Positions 52,045-61,325 of a stretch of 64,000 bases of DNA are shown here, piece after piece. The DNA is from Clostridiales bacterium Firm_14 (GTDB lineage Bacteria > Bacillota > Clostridia > Saccharofermentanales > Saccharofermentanaceae), in the NCBI GenBank assembly GCA_001604135.1, contig LVAT01000008.1:1-64000 (forward strand), in the 5' to 3' direction. A program made the position numbers and the translations under genes. Every line of letters starts with the position of its first letter. The stretch's first letter is position 1. The notes under the pieces were generated by a model. The model saw nothing but the letters and a program-made list of their open reading frames with translations, did not search any database and had not been told where the DNA came from.

Positions 52045-52761
52045 ATGGCAATCTACGCCCTTGCGGATCTGCATCTGTGTCTAAGCAATCCCGACAAATC
52101 CATGGCGATCTGTTGGAGCACTTGGACTGACTATGTCGAGAGGATCAAAGAGAACTGGGAGAACACCGTAACCGCTGAAGATACGGTGCTCGTGTCAGGC
52201 GATATTTCCTGGGCTACCTATGTCGATAAGGCCGAAGAGGATTTCCGCTATTTATCAGAGCTTCCCGGCCGCAAGCTCTTATCCCGCGGCAACCACGATT
52301 ACTGGTGGACCACGATGAAGAAGATGGAAGAATATTTCGCTTCCCAAGGCTTCAATAACCTTGAATTCGTAAGGACAAATGTCCTCGAAGCAGAGGGTTG
52401 CCTTATCACCGGCACGAGAGGCTGGATGATAGAGACCAAGGATGCGATCGAAGGCTCTGACAACAGGAAGATCTACGAGCGCGAGAAGCTCCGCATCAAG
52501 ATGTGCATTGATGTCATTAGCGAAGCTGATCCGGACCACTCGAAAAAGCACATCCTCATGATCCACTATCCTCCCATAACCGCCAAGCAGGAGTTCACGG
52601 AGTTTGCCGAGATGATCGCTTCAGGCGGCATCGACATCTGCGTTTACGGGCACCTTCATGGCAAGGCTCACAAGAAAGCTTTCGAGGGCGATTTCGGAGG
52701 GTGCAAGTTCATCTGCACGTCGGCAGATTTTGTCGGCTTCAAGCCGGTCAGGATAGTCTGA
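52045..52761 (+). CDS. Metallophosphoesterase, COG1768-like
   Basis: Calcineurin-like phosphohydrolase with two metal ions. Motifs in order: ALADLHL (DxH), VSGDISWA (GDxxW form), RGNHDYWW (GNHD), MIHYPP and YGHLHGKAH (GHxH). The 238 residues have no signal peptide or membrane segment. GAGGGAG precedes the ATG, 11 bases after uvrC. The natural substrate is unknown. Confidence 0.88.
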   Translation: MAIYALADLHLCLSNPDKSMAICWSTWTDYVERIKENWENTVTAEDTVLVSGDISWATYVDKAEEDFRYLSELPGRKLLSRGNHDYWWTTMKKMEEYFASQGFNNLEFVRTNVLEAEGCLITGTRGWMIETKDAIEGSDNRKIYEREKLRIKMCIDVISEADPDHSKKHILMIHYPPITAKQEFTEFAEMIASGGIDICVYGHLHGKAHKKAFEGDFGGCKFICTSADFVGFKPVRIV

Positions 52762-52801
52762 TTCTTCGCTGGATACGCGCCTGTAAAATTCCAGACAAAA
52801 G

Positions 52802-52898
52802 TCCGACTATATCGGAATAAAATCCGGAATTTTCCGGTTTGTGAGTGATAATCCCGAAAAAGTTCCGGCCATGCCGGACTTTTATCCGGAAATTCCGG
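52802..52898. repeat. Four phased inverted repeats of CCGGAA type in the gap before yicC
   Basis: The 340-bp gap between the phosphoesterase and yicC holds TCCGACTATATCGGA (centre ~52809), CCGGAATTTTCCGG (~52830), CCGGCCATGCCGG (~52871) and CCGGAAATTCCGG (~52892). Centre spacings are about 21, 41 and 21 bp, multiples of two helical turns. They could be an operator array or stacked hairpins. The rest of the gap is AT-rich promoter sequence. Confidence 0.6.
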
Positions 52899-52991
52899 GG
52901 TGAAGAGCACGCCCGCAAAACACACGGTGAAAATTTTTTCGCGCCCGCAAACGCAATAAATAAAGGCATTAGCGGGACACATAAAATTAAT

Positions 52992-53024
52992 TTGATAGAC
53001 AGCTAAAGTATTATAATATATAAT
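52992..53024 (+). promoter_or_regulatory. Candidate yicC operon promoter region
   Basis: TTGATA (52992-52997) with TATAAT at 53012-53017 (14-bp spacer) or 53019-53024 (21-bp). Neither spacing is ideal, so the exact promoter is unsure. Confidence 0.4.
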
Positions 53025-53030
53025 AATTTC

Positions 53031-53074
53031 GAGCCGAAGCATCGGGATAATCCCGCATGCGGCGGCTCTTTTTT
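53031..53074 (+). promoter_or_regulatory. Terminator-like leader hairpin before yicC
   Basis: GAGCCG and CGGCTC enclose a second stem (GGGAT/ATCCC with flanking GCAT/CATGC), followed by TTTTTT. It starts a few bases after the candidate -10 and ends 27 bases before yicC, so it can act as a 5' attenuator, or alternatively as a terminator of upstream transcription. Confidence 0.6.
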
Positions 53075-53101
53075 GTCTATATCTTCAGTAGAGGTAATCA
53101 C

Positions 53102-53989
53102 ATGGCATACTCGATGACAGGCTTCGGCCGCGGCGAGAAGGTTTTCGACACCAGGAAATACAGTATTGAGATCAAGTCGGTCAATTCCAGATTCTGCGAT
53201 ATTTCGATCAGAATGCCCAGGATCTTTAACTATTTGGACGGCGATATCAGAAGAGTTATCACCGACAGGCTCCTGAGAGGAAAGATCGACGTTTTCGTTA
53301 ATTATGAGGATCAGGGTGAGGCAGGACAGACGGTTACCGTCAACGCAGGCCTTGCCAAAGAGTATTCCGAGGCTGCCAAGGCAATTGCGGCTCTTACGGG
53401 ACGCGAGGATGATTTCGGAGTTGCAAGACTTGCGACAATGCAGGATGTCCTGAGCGTTACTCAGAACGAGATCAATGAAGAGCAGGCAGCGACAGAGCTC
53501 ATGGAGGCGCTTAATCTTGCAATAGACGGCATGCTCGCCATGAGAAAGAGAGAGGGCGAGAACTTAGTTGCCACGATCCTTACTAAGGTACAGACACTCG
53601 AAGGCATCAGGGAGGAAGTCGTAACGAGATCACCTGAAGTTGTTGAAGCATATAAGCAGAAGTTGGCAGCAAGGATCAATGAGATCTTAACAAGTGAGCA
53701 GAGAGAATTCTACGATGACAACAGGCTTGCTGCAGAAGTTGCGATCTTTGCCGACAAATGCGCGATCGATGAGGAGATGGCAAGACTTTCTTCCCACTTC
53801 TCACAGGCAAGAAAGATATTGGCCGAAGACGGTTCTGTCGGTAAGAAGATGGATTTCCTCGTTCAGGAGATCAACCGCGAAGTCAATACGACAGGCAGCA
53901 AAGCAAATGACATCGAGATCACTTCCAGAGTTCTTTCAATGAAGAACCTTGTCGAAGAGATCAGAGAACAGATACAGAATCTTGTATAA
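53102..53989 (+). CDS. yicC: YicC-family endoribonuclease
   Basis: Conserved bacterial YicC family (stress-induced endoribonuclease relatives). The N-terminal MAYSMTGFGRGE and the C-terminal GKKMDFLVQEINREVNT plus GSKANDIEIT are diagnostic. Length 295. The track start at 53057 lies in the leader hairpin; ATG 53102 follows AGAGGT by six bases. yicC-remA-gmk-rpoZ is a conserved Firmicutes order. Confidence 0.93.
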   Translation: MAYSMTGFGRGEKVFDTRKYSIEIKSVNSRFCDISIRMPRIFNYLDGDIRRVITDRLLRGKIDVFVNYEDQGEAGQTVTVNAGLAKEYSEAAKAIAALTGREDDFGVARLATMQDVLSVTQNEINEEQAATELMEALNLAIDGMLAMRKREGENLVATILTKVQTLEGIREEVVTRSPEVVEAYKQKLAARINEILTSEQREFYDDNRLAAEVAIFADKCAIDEEMARLSSHFSQARKILAEDGSVGKKMDFLVQEINREVNTTGSKANDIEITSRVLSMKNLVEEIREQIQNLV

Positions 53990-54003
53990 GGGAAGGGCAG
54001 TAA

Positions 54004-54240
54004 ATGGCATCTGAATTTATAGACATCGGATTCGGAAACATAGCACAGGCATCACGCATTATCTGCGTTGCCGCTGCAGAGTCTTCTCCGGTAAGACGCA
54101 TGATGCAGGATTCCAAGGACAGAGGAACTCTTGTAGACTGCTGCGCCGGCAAGAAGTGCAAATCTGTAATCGTTACGGACAGCGGACTCGTTCTTACATC
54201 AGCGCTTTCCACATCAGAGATAAAGGAGATGCTGGGATGA
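54004..54240 (+). CDS. remA: RemA-family regulator (DUF370)
   Basis: 78-residue DNA-binding protein that in Bacillus subtilis activates biofilm matrix and osmoprotection genes. It has FIDIGFGNIA at the start and the RRMMQDSKDRGTLVDCC and VIVTDSGLVLTSAL blocks. It lies between yicC and gmk as in most Firmicutes. The TGA overlaps the gmk ATG. Confidence 0.95.
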   Translation: MASEFIDIGFGNIAQASRIICVAAAESSPVRRMMQDSKDRGTLVDCCAGKKCKSVIVTDSGLVLTSALSTSEIKEMLG

Positions 54241-54860
54241 ATGATTTCAGAGGATTGATCGTTGCAGTATCCGGTCCTTCGGGTGTAGGAAAAGGAACCG
54301 TGCTCGCGAGAGTCGAAGAGCTCTTGGAGCAGGCAAATCCCGGCAGCGTGGGTCATTCGATCTCAGTCACGACGAGAGCTCCGAGAGGACAGGAAAAAGA
54401 CGGCGTCGAGTACTACTTCAGAACGACAGAGCAGTTTGAACAGATGATAAAGGACGGCAAGATCGTAGAGTACGACAAATATGTTGATAATTACTACGGC
54501 ACACCTTCGGATCCTTTGGACGAGATGCTCAGCAAAGGACAGGACGTTCTTTTCGATATCACAATAGAAGGAAGCCTGGCACTTAACCGTAAGTTTGACG
54601 TCGACACGGTAACGATATTCATCCTGCCGCCGTCGATGGAAGAACTCGAGAACAGATTAAGAGGCAGAGGCACGGAGACTGAAGAGAAGATCGCAAAGAG
54701 ACTTGCCCAGTCAAGAGAAGAGATCAAGCGTGCCGGAGAATTCGAATACATCATTACGAACGATGATGTGGACAGGGCAGCAAGAGACATTCTTGCAATT
54801 ATCACCGCTGAAAAGCTTAAAGCTTCGAAGAATATACGTACAGCAAAAGAACTTGAATAA
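54237..54860 (+). CDS. gmk: Guanylate kinase
   Basis: Phosphorylates GMP to GDP with ATP. The P-loop SGPSGVGKGT lies at about residues 12-21; SVTTRAPRGQEKDGVEYYF and EYDKYVDNYYGTP bind GMP. Length 207. The track start at 54156 is rejected; ATG 54237 overlaps the remA stop. Confidence 0.97.
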   Translation: MNDFRGLIVAVSGPSGVGKGTVLARVEELLEQANPGSVGHSISVTTRAPRGQEKDGVEYYFRTTEQFEQMIKDGKIVEYDKYVDNYYGTPSDPLDEMLSKGQDVLFDITIEGSLALNRKFDVDTVTIFILPPSMEELENRLRGRGTETEEKIAKRLAQSREEIKRAGEFEYIITNDDVDRAARDILAIITAEKLKASKNIRTAKELE

Positions 54861-54881
54861 AAGGAGAAGAGAGGTAAAAAG

Positions 54882-55319
54882 ATGTTAACAGATCCTTCAA
54901 TCGAGAAACTCAAAGAGAAGTCAGCAAGCCCTTACGACCTTACGGTACTCGTAAGCAAGCGTGCAAGAGAACTGACAGACGGCGCTCAGCCCATGATCGA
55001 TGCTGACGGTGCAGCAAATGTTGTATCTTTGGCATGCCGTGAGGTTGCAGCTGACAAGGTCGTTGCAGTCAAGGGTGATGTAGAGGATGAAGCAGTCATC
55101 CCGATCACAAGAGAAGAGAAGATCAGAAGAAGAGAAGAAGCTGAGAACAGAAGAAAGATGCTCGAAGAAGAAAGAGCAGAGAGAATGTCTGTTGCAGGCG
55201 GCTTGAACTCCAAGGGTTTGGATGATCTTATTGATGCTTTGGCAGGCGGCAGCTCTGAAGAAGAGGAAGTCGTTTACGAAGGTGAAGGCGAAGACGAGCC
55301 TTCTGATGATGAAGAATAA
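54882..55319 (+). CDS. rpoZ: RNA polymerase omega subunit with a long acidic extension
   Basis: Small accessory subunit that helps RNA polymerase assembly. The omega core is seen in SPYDLTVLVSKRARELTDG (about residues 17-35) and the following helix. Usual omega subunits have 65-90 residues; this one has 145. The extra part is a basic/acidic helical segment (REEKIRRREEAENRRK) and a strongly acidic tail of Glu, Gly and Asp. Identity rests on the core motif plus its position after gmk. Confidence 0.85.
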   Translation: MLTDPSIEKLKEKSASPYDLTVLVSKRARELTDGAQPMIDADGAANVVSLACREVAADKVVAVKGDVEDEAVIPITREEKIRRREEAENRRKMLEEERAERMSVAGGLNSKGLDDLIDALAGGSSEEEEVVYEGEGEDEPSDDEE

Positions 55320-55340
55320 TCCAAAGGGAGTTTAAGTAAT

Positions 55341-56756
55341 ATGGCAGTAGAAAAAACAATGGATAAGATAGTCTCACTTGCAAAGGTAAGAGGCTTCGTA
55401 TATCCGGGTTCTGACATCTACGGTGGTCTTGCAAATTCATGGGACTACGGCCCGTTAGGTGTTCAGCTTAAGAATAACGTTAAGGCAGCATGGTGGAAGA
55501 AGTTCGTCCAGGAGAGCCCTTACAATGTAGGACTTGATGCTGCGATCATCATGAACCCCAAGACATGGGTCGCTTCAGGCCACGTCGGCGGATTCTCCGA
55601 TCCTCTCATCGACTGCAAGCAGTGCAAGGCACGTCAGAGAGCAGATAACCTCGTTGAGGATTGGAACAAGGAGAACGGTATTGAGAACGTTCCCGTAGAG
55701 GGCATGAGCCCTGAAGAAATGGTTGCTTACATCAGAGAGAACAACATTCCCTGCCCTGTATGCGGCGGCCACAACTTCACAGACATCCGTAAGTTCAACC
55801 TCATGTTCAAGACATTCATCGGTGTTACCGAGGATGCCACATCAGAAGTTTATTTGAGACCTGAGACAGCTCAGGGTATCTTCGTTAACTTTGCTAACGT
55901 TCAGCGTTCCGCAAGAAAGAAGCTTCCTTTCGGTATCTGCCAGATCGGTAAGTCTTTCCGTAACGAGATCACACCCGGCAACTTCATCTTCCGTACAAGA
56001 GAGTTCGAGCAGATGGAGTTAGAGTTCTTCTGCGAACCCGGCACTGACCTTGAGTGGTTTGATTACTGGAAGACATTCTGCCATGACTGGCTGATCGGTC
56101 TTGGCATCAAGGAAGAAGAGCTCCGTACAAGAGACCACGCTAAGGAAGAGCTCGCTTTCTATTCCAGAGCCACGACAGACTTCGAGTTTGCTTTCCCTTT
56201 CACAGACTGGGGCGAACTCTGGGGCATCGCTGACCGTACAGATTACGATCTTAAGCAGCACATGGAATTCTCCAAGCAGGATCTCACATATTTCGATCCC
56301 GCAAAGAACGAGAAGTACATTCCTTACGTTATCGAGCCTTCGCTCGGTGCTGACCGTGTAACACTCGCATTCCTCTGCTCCGCTTATGATGAGGAAGAGC
56401 TCGAGGGCGGCGACGTAAGAACAGTAATGCATTTCCACCCGTTCCTTGCTCCTATCAAGATCGGTGTGCTTCCTCTTTCCGCGAAACTTACGGATAAGGC
56501 TCAGCCTATTTTCGAGAAGCTCTCAAAGAAGTACATGTGCGAGCTCGACGACCGTCAGTCCATCGGTAAGCGCTACAGAAGACAGGACGAGATCGGTACT
56601 CCTTACTGCGTAGTTTACGACTTCGACTCTGAGAATGACGGCTGCGTAACTATCAGAGAAAGAGACTCAATGAAGAACGTCGAGTACGAGCCCGGAAACA
56701 TCAGATTCCCGATCGAAAAACTTGAAGAATTTTTTGCAGATAAGTTCGATTTTTAA
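55341..56756 (+). CDS. glyS: Glycine--tRNA ligase, single-chain dimeric type
   Basis: Class II aminoacyl-tRNA synthetase of the alpha2 type, not the alpha2beta2 GlyQ/GlyS type. It has [22 protein letters not shown], motif 2 ([21 protein letters not shown]) and motif 3 ([14 protein letters not shown]), then an anticodon-binding domain. Length 471. Zn-type Cys pairs (CKQCKA, CPVCGG) lie in the insertion. GGGAG precedes the ATG. Confidence 0.96.
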   Translation: MAVEKTMDKIVSLAKVRGFVYPGSDIYGGLANSWDYGPLGVQLKNNVKAAWWKKFVQESPYNVGLDAAIIMNPKTWVASGHVGGFSDPLIDCKQCKARQRADNLVEDWNKENGIENVPVEGMSPEEMVAYIRENNIPCPVCGGHNFTDIRKFNLMFKTFIGVTEDATSEVYLRPETAQGIFVNFANVQRSARKKLPFGICQIGKSFRNEITPGNFIFRTREFEQMELEFFCEPGTDLEWFDYWKTFCHDWLIGLGIKEEELRTRDHAKEELAFYSRATTDFEFAFPFTDWGELWGIADRTDYDLKQHMEFSKQDLTYFDPAKNEKYIPYVIEPSLGADRVTLAFLCSAYDEEELEGGDVRTVMHFHPFLAPIKIGVLPLSAKLTDKAQPIFEKLSKKYMCELDDRQSIGKRYRRQDEIGTPYCVVYDFDSENDGCVTIRERDSMKNVEYEPGNIRFPIEKLEEFFADKFDF

Positions 56757-56856
56757 GACTATATTCTGTTAAAATAAACTGATAAGTTTTTAGCAGGCTA
56801 AAATGCCAATAGAGAAACAAAAAACTGAATCCAATAAATGAAAGGCGGATAAAAGA

Positions 56857-59487
56857 ATGACAAAGTACGTTTACCTGTTCACCGAAGGCAACGGAAACAT
56901 GCGCGAACTCCTTGGTGGTAAGGGCGCTAACCTTGCTGAGATGACAAACATCGGACTCCCTGTACCTCAGGGTTTCACGATCAGCACAGAGGCATGCACC
57001 AAGTATTATGAGGATGGCCGTCAGATCAATGACGAGATCATGGCTCAGGTAATGGAGTATATCGTTAAGCTTGAGGAGATCACAGGCAAGAAGTTCGGTG
57101 ATCTCGAGAACCCGCTCCTTGTTTCCGTAAGATCCGGTGCAAGAGCTTCCATGCCGGGCATGATGGACACTATCCTTAACCTCGGTTTGAATGAGCAGGT
57201 TGTAGATGTTATCGCTACAAAGTCCGGAAATCCCAGATGGGCTTGGGACTGCTACAGAAGATTCATCCAGATGTATTCTGACGTTGTTATGGAAGTAGGT
57301 AAGAAGTACTTCGAAGAGCTCATCGACAAGATGAAGGCTGACAGAGGCGTTACACAGGACGTTGACCTTACAGCTGACGACCTCAAGGAACTCGCTTCAC
57401 AGTTCAAGGCTGAGTACAAGGCTAAGATCGGTACAGACTTCCCTACAGATCCTAAGGAGCAGCTCGTTGGCGCTATCAAGGCTGTATTCAGAAGCTGGGA
57501 CAACCCGAGAGCTAATGTTTACAGAAGAGACAATGATATCCCTTATTCATGGGGTACAGCAGTTAACGTTCAATCCATGGCATTCGGTAACATGGGTGAC
57601 GACTGCGGCACAGGCGTTGCTTTCACACGTGACCCTGCTACAGGCGAGAAGGGCCTCTTCGGTGAGTTCCTTACAAACGCACAGGGCGAAGACGTTGTTG
57701 CAGGCGTTCGTACTCCTATGAAGATCGCTGAGATGGAGCAGAAGTTCCCTGAAGCATTCGCTCAGTTCACACAGGTTTGCGAGACACTCGAAAAGCACTA
57801 CAGAGATATGCAGGACATGGAGTTCACAGTTGAGCACGGTAAGCTCTACATGCTCCAGACAAGAAACGGTAAGAGAACAGCTCAGGCTGCTATGAAGATC
57901 GCTTGTGACTTGGTTGACGAGGGCATGAGAACACCTGAAGAAGCAGTTGCAATGATCGATCCTAGAAACCTCGACACACTTCTTCACCCTCAGTTCGATC
58001 CCGCTGCTCTTAAGGCTGCAGAAGCAATCGGTAAGGGTCTTGGTGCTTCCCCTGGAGCTGCTTGCGGTAAGATCGTATTCACAGCTGACGATGCAGTTGC
58101 TTGGCACGACAGAGGAGAAAAGGTAGTCCTCGTAAGACTCGAGACATCTCCTGAAGATATCACAGGTATGAAGGCTGCTGAGGGTATCCTCACAGTACGT
58201 GGCGGTATGACATCACACGCTGCAGTTGTTGCACGTGGTATGGGTGAGTGCTGCGTATCCGGTTGCGGCGACATCGCTATGGACGAAGCTAACAAGAAGT
58301 TCACTCTTGCAGGCAAGACATTCCAGGAAGGTGACATCATCTCCCTCGACGGTTCCACAGGTAAGATCTATGACGGCGCTATCGCTCAGGTTGATGCTGA
58401 TCCTAACAACGGTTATTTCGGCCGCATCATGAAGTGGGCTGACGAGTTCAAGAGACTCGAAGTACGTACAAACGCTGATACACCTAACGATGCTAAGAAG
58501 GCTCGTGAGCTCGGTGCTGAAGGTATCGGTCTCTGCCGTACAGAGCACATGTTCTTCGGTGAAGGCAGAATCGATGCATTCCGTGAGATGATCTGCTCCG
58601 ATACAGTTGAGGAGCGTGAGGCTGCTCTCGAAGTAATCCTTCCTATGCAGCAGTCCGACTTCGAAGCTCTCTATGAGGCTCTCGAGGGACATCCCGTTAC
58701 TATCAGATTCTTAGACCCCCCGCTTCACGAATTCGTTCCTACAGAAGAAGCTGACATCAAGGCTCTCGCTGACAAGAAGGGCAAGTCTGTTGAAGACATC
58801 AAGACACTTATCTCTTCTCTCCACGAGTTCAACCCCATGATGGGTCACAGAGGATGCCGTCTCGCTGTTACATATCCTGAGATCGCTAAGATGCAGACAA
58901 GAGCAGTTATCCGCGCTGCTATCAACGTCAACGCTAAGCATCCCGACTGGAACGTAACACCTGAGATCATGATCCCTCTCGTTTGCGAGATCAAGGAGCT
59001 CATTAACGTTAAGAAGGTCGTAGTTGCAGTTGCTGACGAAGAGATCAAGGCTGCAGGCGTCAACATGAACTACAAGGTTGGTACAATGATCGAGATCCCG
59101 AGAGCTGCTCTTACAGCTGACGAGATCGCTAAGGAAGCTGAGTTCTTCTGCTTCGGTACAAACGACCTTACACAGATGACATTCGGTTTCTCAAGAGACG
59201 ACGCAGGCAAGTTCCTCACAGCTTACTATGAGTCCAAGATCTTCGAGTCTGATCCGTTCGCTCGTCTTGACCAGAACGGTGTTGGTAAGCTCATGAAGAT
59301 GGCTATCGAGAACGGTAAGGCAGTTCGTCCTGACCTCCACCTCGGTATCTGCGGTGAGCACGGCGGCGACCCGACATCCGTAGAGTTCTGCGATGAGATC
59401 GGCCTCGACTACGTATCCTGCTCACCTTTCCGTGTACCGATCGCACGTCTTGCTGCTGCACAGGCTGCAATCAAGCACAAGGGCTGA
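56857..59487 (+). CDS. ppdK: Pyruvate, phosphate dikinase
   Basis: Interconverts PEP, AMP and PPi with pyruvate, ATP and phosphate; in anaerobes it serves PPi-linked glycolysis. The N-terminal ATP-grasp domain has ELLGGKGANLAEM, the central domain the phosphorylated His in GGMTSHAAVVARGMG, and the C-terminal TIM barrel has GICGEHGGDP with the catalytic Cys. Length 876, full. The coding sequence is rich in preferred codons, as for a highly expressed gene. AAAGGCGG precedes the ATG; the ~100-bp gap after glyS may hold its own promoter, but none is clear. Confidence 0.97.
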   Translation: MTKYVYLFTEGNGNMRELLGGKGANLAEMTNIGLPVPQGFTISTEACTKYYEDGRQINDEIMAQVMEYIVKLEEITGKKFGDLENPLLVSVRSGARASMPGMMDTILNLGLNEQVVDVIATKSGNPRWAWDCYRRFIQMYSDVVMEVGKKYFEELIDKMKADRGVTQDVDLTADDLKELASQFKAEYKAKIGTDFPTDPKEQLVGAIKAVFRSWDNPRANVYRRDNDIPYSWGTAVNVQSMAFGNMGDDCGTGVAFTRDPATGEKGLFGEFLTNAQGEDVVAGVRTPMKIAEMEQKFPEAFAQFTQVCETLEKHYRDMQDMEFTVEHGKLYMLQTRNGKRTAQAAMKIACDLVDEGMRTPEEAVAMIDPRNLDTLLHPQFDPAALKAAEAIGKGLGASPGAACGKIVFTADDAVAWHDRGEKVVLVRLETSPEDITGMKAAEGILTVRGGMTSHAAVVARGMGECCVSGCGDIAMDEANKKFTLAGKTFQEGDIISLDGSTGKIYDGAIAQVDADPNNGYFGRIMKWADEFKRLEVRTNADTPNDAKKARELGAEGIGLCRTEHMFFGEGRIDAFREMICSDTVEEREAALEVILPMQQSDFEALYEALEGHPVTIRFLDPPLHEFVPTEEADIKALADKKGKSVEDIKTLISSLHEFNPMMGHRGCRLAVTYPEIAKMQTRAVIRAAINVNAKHPDWNVTPEIMIPLVCEIKELINVKKVVVAVADEEIKAAGVNMNYKVGTMIEIPRAALTADEIAKEAEFFCFGTNDLTQMTFGFSRDDAGKFLTAYYESKIFESDPFARLDQNGVGKLMKMAIENGKAVRPDLHLGICGEHGGDPTSVEFCDEIGLDYVSCSPFRVPIARLAAAQAAIKHKG

Positions 59488-59514
59488 TACAGCTCATATA
59501 ACTTGAATTAAAAG

Positions 59515-59543
59515 ACCGGAGGAGTTGATCCTCCGGTTTTTTA
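59515..59543 (+). terminator. Terminator after ppdK
   Basis: ACCGGAGGA-GTTGA-TCCTCCGGT, perfect 9-bp stem, followed by TTTTTATT. Confidence 0.93.
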
Positions 59544-59597
59544 TTGACATGCATTCTTAAAGCATTATTCCATACAATGCATATATCGTGTTGAATC

Positions 59598-59642
59598 AAA
59601 AAAATTAAACGGCGGTACCTCAAAAATGAGGCATCGCCGTTT
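59598..59642 (-). terminator. Terminator of the sigma/anti-sigma operon
   Basis: AAACGGCG and CGCCGTTT with an inner CTCA/TGAG stem. On the minus strand the stem is followed by AATTTTTTT, so it stops transcription from 60760 leftward. Confidence 0.8.
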
Positions 59643-59677
59643 GTCATAAATTGTTTAGGATAAAGCCTTTCGGGGCA

Positions 59678-60760
59678 TCAGATCTCTATATCAACGGTTT
59701 TGCCTGAATTGTTATCAAAATCAGGGCAGATCATTATAGATTTAACTTTTTCCGGATCAATGGCTCTTACGAAGAAACAGTTTGAATAAGCTTTTTTCCC
59801 GTCTTTGCTTTGATGCAGGTCATCTCCTATTCCCAAGAGCGTTCCGTCCTTAAGCTTAACGCCGGAAAACATTGGGATTGAAGCATTCGACGATCCGTCT
59901 TTGCTTGAGAAATTCATCCTAATAGATATAGGAGAGATGTCGATGCTGTCCAAAGTGTATGGCGAATCGGGAATCGGCTTGCCGATCTCCTTATGCACGG
60001 ATGAGCTTTCTTTAGGCATTTCAAGAGTGAAAGTCCACTCCTTTCCTGTAGATTTGAGCATTTCGCACTTGTACATTTCACCGAGATTAACCAGTCTTAC
60101 ATAGATCGTTTTTCCGAGCATATTGTAATCAACGCTGTGCCCGCTGACTTTGTACATGCAATAGAGACTGCCTTCGCTATCATAATAACGAAGTATAGGC
60201 ATGCCTCTTGAGTCGAACTTAACGGGGGTGCCGTCTTCGTATACGGAGCTTCCGTCAGCAAGCTCGTTTATGCCGTTATAGAAACTACCGCCGTCGCAGT
60301 CGAGTTCTTTTTGCATTGATTCATCTTCATAAACAAATATCTGATCGAACCAGGGCTCGTTTATCGTGTCGTCAAATGTGAAGCCGGTAACTTTAAAAGA
60401 TATGAAGGCGCATCTTTCATCAGCTACTACTGATACCGGAAAGACATTTACATTTGAATAGTCCACTGCATTTGTTGTTGCTTCTGTTTCGGAAGTGCTT
60501 TCGCTTGTATAGGTGATCGCAGCACCGGTTTCGATCAAGGACTGCTGTTGGCTTTCATCGATCTGAAGCTCATTCATACCTCGTCCGAGCAGGCTCTTCA
60601 CAGCGGCCGCACTTGATATTCCGGCCAGACCGACCACGGCACATACCAGGATAATGAATGATTTGTTGGTATGCTTTGCTTTAACGATCTTCTCATCCAT
60701 CTCTTCTATGAATTCAGGAGAGATATCCGAGATCGCTTTGAAAATATCTTCTCTTTTCAT
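59678..60760 (-). CDS. Single-pass membrane protein, putative anti-sigma factor
   Basis: 360 residues. A cytosolic N-terminal region (about 1-32), one membrane segment (about 34-55) and a ~300-residue extracytoplasmic domain rich in beta-type sequence. Its ATG overlaps the stop of an ECF sigma gene (ATGA), the typical sigma/anti-sigma arrangement. No HxxxCxxC zinc anti-sigma motif is present. The N-terminal FKAISDISPEFIEEMDE resembles the start of clostridial RsgI- or DUF4179-like anti-sigma proteins, but I am not certain. Role inferred from position and topology. Confidence 0.7.
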   Translation of the reverse strand: MKREDIFKAISDISPEFIEEMDEKIVKAKHTNKSFIILVCAVVGLAGISSAAAVKSLLGRGMNELQIDESQQQSLIETGAAITYTSESTSETEATTNAVDYSNVNVFPVSVVADERCAFISFKVTGFTFDDTINEPWFDQIFVYEDESMQKELDCDGGSFYNGINELADGSSVYEDGTPVKFDSRGMPILRYYDSEGSLYCMYKVSGHSVDYNMLGKTIYVRLVNLGEMYKCEMLKSTGKEWTFTLEMPKESSSVHKEIGKPIPDSPYTLDSIDISPISIRMNFSSKDGSSNASIPMFSGVKLKDGTLLGIGDDLHQSKDGKKAYSNCFFVRAIDPEKVKSIMICPDFDNNSGKTVDIEI

Positions 60761-61314
60761 AATTCGTATCCTTTCTTATCAAGAAACTCCCTCAAGCTCT
60801 TCCTCAGCTTATGCATCTTCTGCGCCGCCTTATTCTCATTGACGCCAAGCAGTTTTGCTATTTCTGACAGCGGTTCACACTTGTAGTACCGCCTGAGGAA
60901 AATTATCCGGTCGGGCCTGTCCAGGCTATTTAGCCAGTTGTTGATGAGTTCAGTCAGGAGTTTGCAGTTGGCTGTCTCTTCAGCATTGCTTTCTGCCGGA
61001 ATGCACTCTTCCAGCTCATCCAAAACAACATCTAAGCTATTGCGCCTTTTTCCTGCGTGATGCGATCTGTATCTTCCAAGTGCCAGATTGCGGATTATCT
61101 TCCCCATATACGCCTTCAAAGACACCGGCACAGTAGGAGGGATAGTATTCCACAAAACATTAAGGGTATCATTCACACACTCCTCTGAATCCTGCGGATT
61201 AGTCAAGATGTTATTAGCAATGCTGTAACAGTATTGTCCGTACTTATCCTGAGCAGCTTTTAATGCTTCTTCGTTCCGCTCCAGAAAGTGTGTGATTATT
61301 CTTCTGTCTTCCAC
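60757..61314 (-). CDS. ECF-type RNA polymerase sigma factor
   Basis: 185 residues with sigma region 2 (DSEECVNDTLNVLWN, then KAYMGKIIRNLALGRYR) and region 4 (LLTELINNWLNSLDRPDRII, then SEIAKLLGVNENKAAQKMHKLR). Region 3 is absent, as in ECF sigma factors. The track starts at TTG 61332. GTG 61314 is better: AAAGGAG stands six bases before it, giving MEDRRIITHFLERN. Overlaps the membrane protein that probably controls it. Confidence 0.9.
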   Translation of the reverse strand: MEDRRIITHFLERNEEALKAAQDKYGQYCYSIANNILTNPQDSEECVNDTLNVLWNTIPPTVPVSLKAYMGKIIRNLALGRYRSHHAGKRRNSLDVVLDELEECIPAESNAEETANCKLLTELINNWLNSLDRPDRIIFLRRYYKCEPLSEIAKLLGVNENKAAQKMHKLRKSLREFLDKKGYEL

Positions 61315-61325
61315 GATTATCTCCT

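Noticed and set aside
57547-58107. 186-aa and neighbouring Ser/Cys-rich minus-strand ORFs
   Set aside because: They are antisense to ppdK, a highly biased gene whose codon use opens the reverse frames.
59544-59578. Promoter TTGACA/TACAAT after ppdK
   Set aside because: The spacer is 23 bp and no + strand gene follows before the minus-strand terminator.
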